Part shown: piece by piece, positions 37,125-50,603 of the stretch
Numbering within the stretch: position 1 is the first letter of the stretch
Layout: each line of letters starts with the position of its first letter
From: Chrysomallon squamiferum
Taxonomy: Eukaryota; Mollusca; Gastropoda; Neomphalida; Peltospiridae
DNA length: 64,000 nt
Direction: 5' to 3'
NCBI GenBank assembly: GCA_012295275.1
Contig: CM022670.1
Location: 11,814,083-11,878,082 of the forward strand
Notes under the pieces: model-generated
Told to the model about the DNA's origin: nothing
What the model saw: the letters and a program-made list of their open reading frames with translations, nothing else
Database searches by the model: none
Made by a program: the position numbers and the translations under genes

Positions 37125-37201
37125 ATTTTACATTTTGGGGTCTTGTTTGTTGCATACATCTAAGCTTTTGTGAAGAAATCCTTTGATGTTAACAGTAAAC
37201 A

Positions 37202-38914
37202 ATGTATTGGTCAAAATTTACTGGTGCGTCGTTGCTTTTCACACTTTGGTGTATTTTCACTAACTGGAACGTTTGTCTTGGAATGTGTAATCCTGACACT
37301 GGGCCTTCGGGTTCTGTGGACTGTTTTTTTGAAACGCCATATAACTCTAAATACCAATGGGGAACCTGTATCACTGACAGCTACATGAAACAGAAGTCTG
37401 GTGGAAAACACAGATGTCGAGATTCAACAGCAACTTACTGTTATTATCAATGTATGCTTGAAGTTCATGGTCTGGACCATGGCCCTGTATATTCTGACTG
37501 TCTATGTTCAGGCGGGACAAACTCACCAGCCACAGGTACTACAAATACTGGTGCTCCCACAACTACTCTACCGCCGTGGTGTTCAAGTCCCGACGGGTCG
37601 GACTGTTCGTGGTACAGGCAATGTTTAGAAAAGAAGTACCCGTGTGAAGACTCGCAGTATGGTTACGCCATCAGTTACGCTGAAAAGTTTTGTAATTTAT
37701 ATACCAAGTCTTCGACCAGCTTCTCTAGCATTGGACAGGTAGGTTTGAATCGGTCTCTTTGATTTTCTGTTGAACTTTCTTTTTCTTTTTTCTCTCTTAT
37801 ATTTCACGTTCTTATTTTCGGTGATAACTGAGATTTTTATTCTTTCGTTTCATTGTTTTCTGATTTCTCACACACTTATCTCCGATCCTTTTCTATTTCC
37901 GCTATTACAGTTTCGGAATGTAATGATAATAATTAAAACTGGAATAAATCATAGTTAAGATTCTTCGTCTTCTTTTTCTACTTCTACTTCTTATCATCAT
38001 CTTCATTATCTTCATCAGTATCATCGTCATTATCATCATCATTAACATCGTCATTATCATCATCATCATCATTATCACCATCATCATTACGATTATCATC
38101 ATCAATAGTATTGTTATCATTATTACAGAAATGGATAAATGCTACGAGGAAATGTCTTCAGGTATCCCTGGTGCCTCTATTGCGTCCCTGGGAATCTCCT
38201 TCCTGTCGAGATATCAAGGTCCGCGCCTTTGCGTCGCATACAAATTGTTACCTGCATCCTCACCGAGGCGCTCCTTCTATATGTGACTTACCCGTAGGAG
38301 ACTGGTGGAAGGTATTCTGGACAATCAAAAGCGCCTATGTTCAAGCGACGCTGCCAGTTTTCAAAGGAACGTTGGAAATAGCAATCGGGTGCGGCAACCA
38401 GTACTTGAATCAACAGTACGAGTTCATCAGAATAATACGACTACAAGTGACAAACGTGATTAACCGATTCAAAACGTCTGCTGATGAAAACCCGTTGGAC
38501 GCTCTGGCCGGGGATGTGGCTGATTCTATTGCAGATCAGCTTGGCTGGAAGTCGAGTGGAGTTGGGTGGTTTGCTTATGCAGAGAACGACACTCTTGAAC
38601 CAACTGAAAAACAATCTACCGTGAACATTTCCATCATTATAGCTGACCAGTCCCAGCTGGATGTCAATGTTAACAGTTCCACGATTTTAGATCTAAATAA
38701 AATAGTGGACGTTTTGGCGGATGCTGTCCAAAGTGGAAGTCTGAAAATTAAAACAAGAGGAATATCGAAAGACGTTTCGATCAAGATGATGTGGGCGTGT
38801 GTTGACGTCGCGTGTAATAACACATACATGATGGTTTTCGGGGAAGCAAACAGTAAGCATCCATCTGTAATACTACTAATCATGGCGTTGATTAATTTGA
38901 TGTACGTGTTCTAG
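37202..38914 (+). CDS. Array copy 4 (class I exon 1, B tail), intact
   Basis: Exon 1 37202-37738 (179 codons, donor GTAGGT), exon 2 38129-38914 (261 residues and stop); about 440 residues. It has a signal peptide, 8-Cys domain with CFFETPYNSKYQWGTC, TGTTNTGAPTTT linker, stanniocalcin-like domain (YLNQQYEFIRIIRLQ, as in psiB copies, where others have YMDEAYEF) and the B terminus GEANSKHPSVILLIMALINL. No disruption. Exon 1, promoter and intron are of the copy 2/5/7 class, but the tail is of the copy 3/6 kind, so it is a recombinant of the two. Confidence 0.85.
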
Positions 38915-40352
<1,438 letters not shown>

Positions 40353-41923
40353 GAGAAGACTCGCAGAATGCTTACGCCATCAGTTACGTTGAAAGGTTTT
40401 GTTTGTTATACACTAAATCTTCTACGAACTTCTCTATCTGTACTCGAGTATGTCATAAACTATCTTACAGATTTTGTTGGTTTGTTGCTCTTTTTTTTTT
40501 CTTTCTTTTTTTTTCATCGGAAATTAAGGTAAAAGGTCTTCTGGCTAACTATTAAACAAATAAAATTACAAACAAAATAATAAAAAGTACAAATTCAAAT
40601 TCAAATTATGTCACCGATCTATTATAAATCGTCATCATTATAATAATAATAAAAATAATAAAAATGATGATGATGATAACTAATACTACTTGAGGAAATG
40701 TCTTCAGGTATCCTTGGTGCCTCTGTTACGTCCCTGGGAATCCCCTTCATGTCGAGATATCAGGGACCGCGCCTTTGCCTCGTTCTCAGACTGCTATCTG
40801 CATCCTTACCGAGGAGAGTCTTCAGTTTGTGATTTGCCTGTAGGAGACTGGTGGAAAGTATTCTGGACAATGAAAGGCACATTTCCAAATGCATGAGTTG
40901 CCTCTTTGAAAGGGACGTTAGATTCAATGCTGGGGTGTGGCAAACAGTACATGGGCGATGTCTACCCGTTCGTTCGGATAATTAAGCTGGATGTCGCAAA
41001 CAACGTGGAACATTACTCAGCAGACGAAAACATTCAGAAGATGAGAAATTCAACGTTTGAAAACATTCATGAGAAGAGAAATTCAACATATGAAATCATT
41101 CACGAGAAGAGAAATTCAACATATCAAAATATTTATGAGAAGAGAAATTCAACAGATAAAAACATTCATGAGAAGAGAAATTCAACAGATGAAAACATTT
41201 ATAGAAATAAAAATCTGACTAGTGACGAAAGGCTAGCTGAGTACGTTGGTAAAATAGCTGACGCTGTTGCTGTCAGAATGGACTGGAAATCGAAAGGCGT
41301 TGGGTGGTTTGCTTTTGTGTCAAACGAGACTGTTCTTGCACAAGTGTTAAACATTTCAATTATCATCGCTGACAGGTTTAAGTTGGACGTTGACGTTTAA
41401 ATAATAAAAAAAGACATCTCTAAACCTAAACGAGATAATAGTCGCTTTCAGATGCTGTCAAAAATGGCTCTCATCAAATTGAGATCCAAGCCAATTAAAA
41501 TCAGTAAACTCGTCATCTGCCAAGATGTTGAATGTAATCAAATGGAAACGCCCTTCGTGTTAACATCGTCACCGCAAACCACGTTCAATCCAAGAACATC
41601 TACATTACCTTCTTCGACTTCTGCACAGACTGGTCCAACATCTACATCAACAACTTCTTCGCCAGTAGCAAAAACACAAGTACCAACGTCTTCTGGATCA
41701 ACTACATCTACGTATCTGCCAACATCAGCCTACAAGCCAGACGTGTCGTTGTCAACTAAATCAGGCTTGACAATGAAGACATCCCCAGTATCAACAGCAT
41801 CGATGACAACGGTCCGTGGTGAAACAATTCAGAATGGTTACTGGACTTTCTCCAAATTTAGGAATCTCTGCTGTCGTTGTTGGTGTCGTATCGGTTCATG
41901 TGCTGCACGCTATTTCAATCTGA
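40353..41923 (+). pseudogene. psiA5: A-type copy, six sequon repeats, sister of psiA4
   Basis: Exon-1 remnant 40353-40448, exon-2 homology from 40691. It shares the TCA-to-TGA stop (about 40894), the frame end at 41400 and the 14-bp tail deletion with psiA4. The stalk and shifted tail frame is open from 41452 to 42087. Confidence 0.9.
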
Positions 41924-42618
41924 ACCAAGAACTTTGTAAAATCACTATTATTTTTAATCAAGCTTTATTATACCTTATGCATATTATTACATGTTTAGTG
42001 AAGACAGCTTTCCGAAATATTATTGTCAGATTTGTCTGTAATTTAAGTATTGTTTTTAACATCTTTCCTTTTTATACACTTATTTAAAATATTATTTATA
42101 AATAAATAAATTTCAGTTTAATTGTATTCAGTGTTTTATGTTTTTATTTATTTATTTATTTATTTAGTTAGTTTGTTTCTTACTTACTTAATTATCTGGT
42201 TATTATTTTAAAGTTTAGCTGGGGATATATAAAGAACAAATCTAAATATATTCTGAATTCTCTAAAAATGAAAATGTCAGCCAGCCATGTATGTGATGAC
42301 GTCACGATTTTAGTTACGAAGTGGTAAAATGACAGCATTTTATTTTATTATAATACTTTTCTAATTAGATAAACATATATGTTTATGGAACATAATTAAA
42401 TTAAATAAAAGTATTATATTTAACAAATGTGTTAATTATATTAACATATTATAATTAATTATTATGTTTAAAATATGTATTAAAGTAATAAAGCGTATTG
42501 TATGAAATGAATGTATTAAATTATATTAAATAAAACAAACAACCACATTAAACTACGGATCTAATTTCTTAGTACACAGGAAGATGTTATCGGATTACTC
42601 ATGTGACACAGGCAGGTA
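41924..42618. promoter_or_regulatory. Shortened flank psiA5-copy 5, with CRE palindrome
   Basis: TGACGTCA at 42297-42304. Compared with the flank of copy 4, about 560 bp are missing between CTTAGTACACA and GGAAGATGTTATCGG (junction about 42579). The same junction occurs before copy 7 (about 55940), so copies 5 and 7 share this deletion. Confidence 0.7.
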
Positions 42619-42625
42619 CATAAAG
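42619..42625 (+). promoter_or_regulatory. CATAAAG box of copy 5 (class I promoter)
   Basis: CATAAAG 78 bp before the start codon, same context as copies 2, 4 and 7. Confidence 0.45.
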
Positions 42626-42702
42626 ATTTTACATTTTTGGGTCTTGTTTGTTGCATACATCTAAGCTTTTGTGAAGAAATCCTTTGATGTTAACAGTAAA
42701 CA

Positions 42703-44521
42703 ATGTATCAGTCTAGATTTACTGGTGCGTTGTTGCTTTTCACACTTTGGTGTATTTTCACTAACTGGAACGTTTGTCATGGAACGTGTAATCCTGACAC
42801 TGGGCCTTCGGGTTCTGTGGACTGTTTTTTTGAAACGCCATATTACTCTAAATATCAATGGGGAACCTGTATCACTGACAGCTACATGAAACAGAAGTCT
42901 GGTGGAAAACACAGATGTCGAGATCCAACGGCAACTTACTGTTATTATCAATGTATGCTTGAAGTTCATGGTCCGGACCATGGCCCTGTATATTCTGACT
43001 GTCTATGTTCAGGCGGGACAAACTCACCAGCCACAGGTACTACAAATACTGGTACTCCCCTAACTACTCTACCGACGGGTCGGACTGTTCGTGGTACAGG
43101 CAATGCTTAGAAAAGAAGTACCCGTGTGAAGACTCGCAGTATGGTTACGCCATCAGTTACGCTGAAAAGTTTTGCAATTTATATACCAAGTCTTCGACCA
43201 GCTTCTCTAGCATTGGGCAGGTAGGTTTGAATCGGTCTCTTTGATTTTCTGTTGAACTTTCTTTTTCTTTTTTCTCTCTTATATTTCACGTTCTTATTTT
43301 CGGTGATAACTGAGATTTTTATTCTTTCGTTTCATTGTTTTCTGATTTCTCACACACTTATCTCCGATCCTTTTCTATTTCCGCTATTATATAATGTCTC
43401 ATTACAGTTTCGGAATGTAATGATAATAATTAAAACTGGAATAAATCATAGTTAAGATTATTCGTCTTCTTTTTCTACTTCTACTTCTTATCATCATCTT
43501 CATTATCTTCATCAGTATCATCGTCATTATCATCATCATTAACATCGTCATTATCATCATCATCATCATTATCACCATCATCATACGATTATCATCATCA
43601 ATAGTATTGTTATCATTATTACAGAAATGGATAAATGCTACGAGGAAATGTCTTCAGGTATCCCTGGAGCCTCTGTTGCGTCCCTGGGAATCTCCTTCCT
43701 GTCGAGATATCAAGGTCCGCGCCTTTGCGTCGCATACAAATTGCTACCTGCATCCTCACCGAGGCGCTCCTTCTATATGTGACTTACCCGTAGGAGACTG
43801 GTGGAAGGTATTCTGGACAATCAAAAGCGCCTATGTTCAAGCGACGCTGCCAGTTTTCAAAGGAACGTTGGAAACAGTAATCGGGTGCGGCAACCAGTAC
43901 ATGGACGAAGCGTACGAATTCATCAGAATAATACGACTACAAGTGACAAACGTGATTAACCGATTCAAAAGGTCTGCTGATGAAAACCCGTTGGACGCTC
44001 TGGCCGGGGATGTGGCTGATTCTATTGCAGAGCAGCTTGGCTGGAAGTCGAGTGGAGTTGGGTGGTTTGCTTATGCAGAGAACGACACTCTTGAACCAAC
44101 TGAAAAACAGCCAATCGTGAACATTTCCATCATTATAGCTGACCAGTCCCAGCTGGATGTCAATGTTAACAGTTCCACGATTTTGAATTTAAATGAAACG
44201 GTGGATACTTTGGCGGATGCTGTCCAAAGTGGAAGTCTGAAAATTAAAATAAAAGGAAAGTCGGACGAAGTTTCGATCAAGACGATGATGATATGTGTTG
44301 ACGTTGTGTGTAATAACACATACATGATGGTTTTCGGAGCAGCAACTTCTTCTGGATCAAGTACATCTCCTTATCTACCAACATCAAGCTTGACAGTGAA
44401 GACATCCCCAGCATCAACAGCATCGACTCGGTCCGTGGTGAAATTTTATCCAAATTTAGGAATCTGTGCTGTCGTTGTTGGTGTCGTATCGGTTCATGTG
44501 CTGCACGCTATTTCAAGCTGA
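42703..44521 (+). pseudogene. Array copy 5 (class I exon 1, C tail), broken by a 19-bp deletion in exon 1
   Basis: Exon 1 42703-43220, exon 2 43625-44521 (298 residues and stop, intact). Signal peptide and 8-Cys domain are complete. At about 43074 the sequence reads CTACCGACGGGTC where other copies have CCGTGGTGTTCAAGTCCCG inserted; 19 bp are lost between short CCG repeats. This removes the WCSSP start of the stanniocalcin-like domain and shifts the frame, giving a stop at about 43110. The rest of exon 1 and all of exon 2 remain open in the original frame, so the lesion is recent. A truncated secreted 8-Cys protein of about 135 residues could still be made. Confidence 0.8.
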
Positions 44522-45576
44522 ACCAAGAACTTTGTTAAATTATTATTATTTTTATTATGCTTTAATATACTTTATGCTTATTATTACATGTTTAGTGAAG
44601 ACACCTTATCGAAATATTATTGGCTGATTTGACTGTAATTTAAGTATTGCTTCTAACATCTTCCCTATTTAAACACTTATATATAATTTGTAAATATATA
44701 AACTTCAGTTTAACTATATTTTGAAAATTGCTGTTTTCAGTATTTCTATTTGTTTATTTATTTATTTTATTATTTTTTATTCTTATTTATTTATTTAGTT
44801 AGTTATTTAGTTAGTTATCTGGTTATTATTTTAAATTATCTCTCTGGAAATATAAAGAACCAGTATAAATATATTCTGAATTCTATAAAAATGCAAATGT
44901 CAGTCAGTAATGTACGCTGTGACGTCACGATTCTTGTTGTAAAGTTATACAATCATAGTATTTACATGATTTGTAACAGTCTTATTATAATACTCGGTTC
45001 ATAATTATCAAATAATATCTTCATAGTTTTCTGATTATATGAATCTATGTTTATAAAACATAAATAAATTTGAAATATGGGCGTTGGAAATTAAGATTTT
45101 GACTTAGACTCTGTCGAAACCAACTCATTATTTCATTAAATATTAAATTACATACATCGACACAGATACAACAGTGAAACAACACGAATACGAAAGAGCC
45201 GGATACGAAAAACCAGTCAGGTATATAATAAAGTAATAGACATTGCTGGAATGAAGTTTATTTTTACACATTGCTTCGTTTTTTATTTTACGTTTAAATT
45301 AAAATAATTTAAAAACACGTATGTTTTTTTTTTTTTTTTTTATTTTTTTTAATGTTTTTCTTCTTCTTCTTTTTTTAAATATTTTCTTTTTGAACACTTT
45401 TTAAAAATACAATTTGTAAATAAATAAACTTCAGTTTAATTATATGTAATTTTTTATATTTCTATTTATTTATTTATTTATTTATTTGTTATTTCTTTTT
45501 ATAATAATAATAATAATAATAATAGAACTAACAGTAGTAGTAATAGTAGTATCAACAATAATGTAAAGTACATAAT

Positions 45577-45665
<89 letters not shown>

Positions 45666-46488
45666 GCTGGAATACACTTATTTTAAAGGTGTTATTTTTA
45701 AAACGTATTTGAACGTAGTCATATTGCGGTATTTGATAAGCATGCTGTCAATTATCTTTTATATAAATTATATTGTAACTGCTACTACTACTTAATTATC
45801 AGTACTATGAATACTCCTCAAAAACCCAGAAAAAAACAAGAAAACAAATGACAATATATATATATATATGCAGATATACATAAGCCATCATAGTTACTTT
45901 TAATCTTAAATGGGTGGTGCATTGTGCGAACTTGTGTCCTGGCATGTTGCCCACGACTTATTCACATTTTAGTAACTTTATCAGAGGCGGTATCCTACGC
46001 TGAATACCTATAGTTTTGACAGATCATCTTCAAGTAACAGTTCAAGTACGCCTTGACCGAAACTTTTAAACTTGTTAGACATTCTTATTTTGTATTTAAA
46101 ATCAAATCACAATTTAAAAAAAGAAGAAGAAGAAAAACATAATAAAAACATCGGTGTTTTTAAATTATTTTAATCTTAACGTAAAATAAAAAACGAAACA
46201 ATGTGTAAAAATATACTTCATTCCAGCAGTATCTATTACTTTATTGTAATCCACATTATCCGATTGTCTTTAATTAGAGAGCAAAGATAACCTAGTCTGC
46301 ACTTGCTCTTAATAATGAAATAAAATATCTAACAATGTATTAGTGGGGTACGATCGTTCTCTTGACATCCCGCTGTCTCTACCTACTCTACGAGTGAAGT
46401 GAAATAATCAAATTTTAGAACGGAATGAAAGAATGAAAGAGAAAAGGATCAACGAAAAGGGTGCCTGAAAGAAAGATGAACAAAGGAT
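44522..46488. other. Spacer copy 5-psiA6
   Basis: C-type 3' flank with TGACGTCA at 44920-44927; about 45228-45375 is an inverted piece of the A-type spacer; then a second 3'-flank-like AT stretch, ATA run (45502-45523), CT run (45581-45663), TA run (about 45855-45868), conserved block (about 45912-46082) and A-type promoter-like sequence from about 46227. No gene. Confidence 0.75.
45581..45663. repeat. CT microsatellite, 83 bp
   Basis: Uninterrupted CT dinucleotides at the spacer position equivalent to 39368-39466. Confidence 0.98.
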
Positions 46489-48026
46489 GAGAAGACTCGC
46501 AGAATGCTTACGCCATCAGTTACGTTGAAAGGTTTTGTTTCTTATGAACTAAATCTTCTACGAACTTCTCTATCTGTACTCGAGTATGTCATAACTATCT
46601 TACAGATTTTCTTTGTTTGTTGCTCTTTTTCTTTTTTCTTTATTTCAATTCTTTTTTTTTTCCTCGGAAAATACGGTAAAAGGTCTTCTGGCTAACTATT
46701 AAACAAATAAAATAACAAACTAAATAATGAAAAATACAAATTCATATTCAAATTATGTCACCGATCTATTATAAATCGTCATCATTATAATAATAATAAA
46801 AATAATAAAAATGATGATGATGATAACTAATACTACTTGAGGAAATGTCTTCAGGTATCCTTGGTGCCTCTGTTACGTCTCATGTCGAGATAACAGGGAC
46901 CACGCCTTTGCCTCGTTCTCGGACTGCTATCTGCATCATTACCGAGGAGCGTCTTCAGTTTGTGATTTGCCTGTATGAGACTGGTGGAAAGTATTCTGGA
47001 CAATCAAAGGCACCTTTCCAAATGCATCAGTTGCCTCTTTGAAAGGGACGTTAGATTCAGTGCTGGGGTGTTGCAAACAGTACATACCCGTTCGTTCGGA
47101 TAATTAAGCTGGATGGACATTACTCAGCAGCCGAAAACATTCAGGAGATGAGAAATTCAACGTATGAAAACATTCACGAGAAGAGAAATTCAACATATGA
47201 AAACATTTACGAGAAGAGAAATTCAACGTATGAAAACATTCATGAGAAGAGAAATTCAACAGATGAAAACATTTATAGAAATAAAAATCTGACTAGTGAC
47301 GAAAGGCTAGCTGAGTACGTTGGTAAAATAGCTGACTCTATTGCTGCCAGAATGGACTGGAAATCGAAAGGCGTTGGGTGGTTTGCTTTTGTGTCAAACA
47401 AGACTGCTCTTGCACAAGTGTTAAACATTTCAATTATCATCGCTGACAGGTTTAAGTTGGACGTTGATGTTCAAGTCAAAAGACAAACATCTCTAAACCT
47501 AAACGAGATAATGCAGTCGTTTTCAGACGTTGTCAAAAACGGTTCTCTTCAAATTGACGTCGATGGGTCCAAGCCAATTAAAATCAATAAACTCTTCATC
47601 TGCCAAGATGCTGAATGTAATCAAATGGAAACGCCCTTCGTGTTAACATCGTCACCGCCAACCACGTTCAATCCAAGAGCATCTACATTACTTTCTTCGA
47701 CTTCTACACAGACTGGTCCAACATCTACATCAACAACTTCTTCACCAGTAGCAAAAACACAAGTACCAACGTCTTCTGGATCAACTACAACTACGTATCT
47801 GCCAAAATCAGCCTACATGCCAGACGTGTCGTTGTCAGCTAAATCAGGCTTCACAATGAAGACATCCCCAGTATCAACAGCACCGATGACAATGTCACTG
47901 TCGACTCGGTCCGTGGTGAAACAATTCAGAATGGTTACTGGACTTTCTCCAAATTTAGGAATCTCTGCTGTCATTTTCCTAACATCTTCCCTATTTAAAC
48001 ACTTTAAAAATATATATAATTTGTAA
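46489..48026 (+). pseudogene. psiA6: A-type copy with distinct lesions and a truncated, fused tail
   Basis: Exon-1 remnant 46489-46584, exon-2 homology from 46838. It has the TTACGTCTCATGTCG deletion, a GGA-to-TGA stop at about 46977 and deletions near 47085 and 47115. Unlike psiA1-5 it keeps the full LDVDVQVKRQTSLNLNE region and has not suffered the 14-bp tail deletion. From 47148 a 292-codon frame is open through five sequon repeats and the stalk to SPNLGISAV, then jumps at about 47973 into 3'-flank sequence (CCTAACATCTTCCC), losing the rest of the GPI tail. Confidence 0.88.
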
Positions 48027-48504
48027 ATAAATAAACTTATGTTTAACTATATTTTGAAAACTACTGTTTTCAGGATTTCTATTTATTTATTTATTTACTT
48101 ATTTATTTATTTATTTATTTCATTTTATTTTATTTTTATTTTTTTTATTATTTATTATTTATTTAGTTAGTTATTTAGTTATCTGGTTATCATTCTAAAT
48201 TATCCCTCTGGAAATATGAAGAACAAATATATATTCTGAATTCTATAAAAAAAATGCAGCCATGTATGTGGTGACGTCATGATTCTAGTTGTAAAGTTAT
48301 AAAATCATAGTATTTACATACTTTGTAACATCTTATTATAATACTCTGTCCATAATTATCAAATAATAACTTCATAGTTTTCTGATTATATGAATCTATG
48401 TTTATAAAAAATAAATAAATTTAAAATATAGGCGTTGGAAATTAAGATTTTGACATATTAAATTACATACATCAACACAGATGCAACATTGTAACAACAC
48501 GAAT
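48027..48504. other. 3' flank of psiA6
   Basis: AT-rich 3'-flank sequence of the C type with TTTA runs. The CRE position holds a diverged TGACGTCA followed by T instead of C (about 48273-48280). No gene. Confidence 0.6.
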
Positions 48505-48820
48505 ATCGTTTAAATTAAAATAATTTAAAAACACGGATGTTTTTTTTTATGTTTATCTTCTTCTTCTTTTTTAAAATTGTGTTTTGATTGTAAATACAAA
48601 ATAAGAATGTCTAACAAGTTTAAAAGTTTCGGTCATGGCGTACTTGAACTGTTACTTGAAGATGATCTGTCAAAACTATAGGTATTCAGCGTACGACACC
48701 GCCTCTGATAAAGTTACTAAAATGTGAATAAGTCGTGGGCAACATGCCAGGACACAAGTTCGCACAATGCACAACCTGTTTAAGATTGAAAGTAACTATG
48801 GTGGCTTGTGTATATCTGCA
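48505..48820 (-). repeat. Inverted copy of the array spacer block
   Basis: About 315 bp are the reverse complement of spacer sequence such as 33670-33990: TTCGGTCATGGCGTACTTGA, GTCGTGGGCAACATGCCAGG and CACAAGTTCGCACAATGCAC are complements of the block seen in direct orientation elsewhere. Its right end abuts a stalk fragment, marking an inversion or inverted insertion. Confidence 0.9.
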
Positions 48821-49209
48821 TCTGCATCAACAACCTCTTCGCCAGTAGCAAAAACACTTGAATGACCTTCATCCAGATCGACTACTTCCTTGCCTGTGCC
48901 ATCTGCACCTACACCAAGAACCTCTTCGTCAGCAGCAAAAACACATGAGCCAAATTCCGGATCGACTACTTTCTTGCCTGTCCCATCTACATCTACGTAT
49001 CTGCCAACATCAGCCTACAAGCTAGACGTGTCGTTGTCAACTAAATCAGGCTTGACAATGAAGACATCCCCAGTATCAACAGCATCGATGACAACGGTCC
49101 GTGGTGAAACAATTCAGAATGGTTACTGGACTTTCTCCAAATTTAGGAATCTCTGCTGTCGTTGTTGGTGTCGTATCGGTTTCATGTGTTGCACGCTATT
49201 TCAAGCTGA
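48821..49209 (+). pseudogene. Orphan A-type stalk and tail fragment
   Basis: Starts TCTGCATCAACAACCTCTTC and encodes Ser/Thr/Pro-rich stalk pieces. It includes two diverged repeats (GGATCGACTACTTTCTTGCC-like) absent from the other copies, then the usual stalk end, the 14-bp deletion and the tail with one extra T (GGTTTCATGTG, about 49182). No upstream exon; a displaced 3' end of an A-type copy. Confidence 0.8.
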
Positions 49210-50486
49210 ACCAAGAACTTTGTAAAATTACTATTATTTTTTATTATGCTTTATTATACTTTATGCACATTATTACATGTTTAGTGAAGACAGCTTTCCG
49301 GAATATTATTGTCAGATTTGTTTGTAATTTAAGTATTGTTTTTAACATCTTTCCTTTTTATACACTTTTTTAAAATATAATTTGTAAATAAATAAATCTC
49401 AGTTTAATTATATTTATTTTTTATATTTGTATTTATATATTTATTTATTTAGTTACTTAGTTAAGTATTTTAAAGTTTACCTGTGGATATATAAAGGACA
49501 AATCTAAATATATTCTGAATTCTGCCAGCCATGTACGTGATGACGTCACGATTTTAGTTGTAAAGAGGTAAAATGACAGCATTTTATTTTATTGTAATAC
49601 TTTTCTGATTAAATGAACGTATATTTATAAAACATAATTTAAATAAAGAACCGTGTTAATTATATTAATTTATTATAATTACTTATTTGTTTAAAATACG
49701 TATTAAAGTAATAAAGCGTATTGTATGATATTAACGTATTAAATAAATAAATAAATAAATAATACAAAATGTACCTAAACTCGTAATAGAAATAATGTAG
49801 CTGTAGAAAAATGTTTTCACTCAAATGAATATTTATTGATTAAAAAACAGATAGTTAAAAAAAAAAAGAGAGAGAAAAAAAAAGGAAAAAAGATAAACAA
49901 GAAAAGTAAAGTAAAAAGAAGAAGTTGTATTTAAGGTGTAAAAATATCTTAAATTTAACAAAATACCTTAAATTTCACGATCGTAATAAATATTAATAAA
50001 AATTAAATAAACGTTTTAATTTATTAAAGTATTCTTATGAGATACGTAAAATGTAACATTGAAAATGTAGAGCGAAAATGTTTAATGAAAGATAAATATA
50101 GAGAATTTCATGTCAGAAAATATGGGCGTTGGAAATTAAAATGTATAAATCATTCATTTTGACTTAGATTCTGTTGAATTGAACACATTATTTCACAAAA
50201 TATTAAATTATACACTGAAACGACACGATTACGAACCATCCGGATACGAATTATCAATAAGTAAGTAAAAAACAGGACACCTACAACGCTATTTTGTTGT
50301 GCTGTTTTGCATTGACATGAAATCACGCCGACACGCCACATTTCGCAAAAATGAACTAAAGAAAACAACAACAAAATACAAATAAAAAATTATGTATTGC
50401 GAAACTGAATCAGCATGAATAAATAAAAGAAAAGAAGATAAAGTTAAAAAAAGAAAAGAAAAGAACTGCAGGATGACGTTCTTGCA
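49210..50486. promoter_or_regulatory. Flank before copy 6, with CRE palindrome
   Basis: TGACGTCA at 49541-49548 in the conserved block, AT-rich flank, then class II promoter sequence. Most closely related to the flanks of copies 3 and 8. No gene. Confidence 0.65.
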
Positions 50487-50515
50487 TGATTCATGTTACA
50501 CACCCAGTATAAATA
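50487..50515 (+). promoter_or_regulatory. Class II promoter of copy 6: TGATTCA plus TATAAATA
   Basis: TATAAATA at 50508-50515, 89 bp before the ATG. The AP-1-like heptamer of copies 3 and 8 (TGACTCA) is TGATTCA here, at 50487-50493. Confidence 0.6.
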
Positions 50516-50603
50516 TTCAGGTACTTAAACATTTTACATTTCTGTTTCTTCGTTATTGTATATGAGCTTTTTTGAAGAAATCCTTTGAAGTGGACAGTAA
50601 ACA

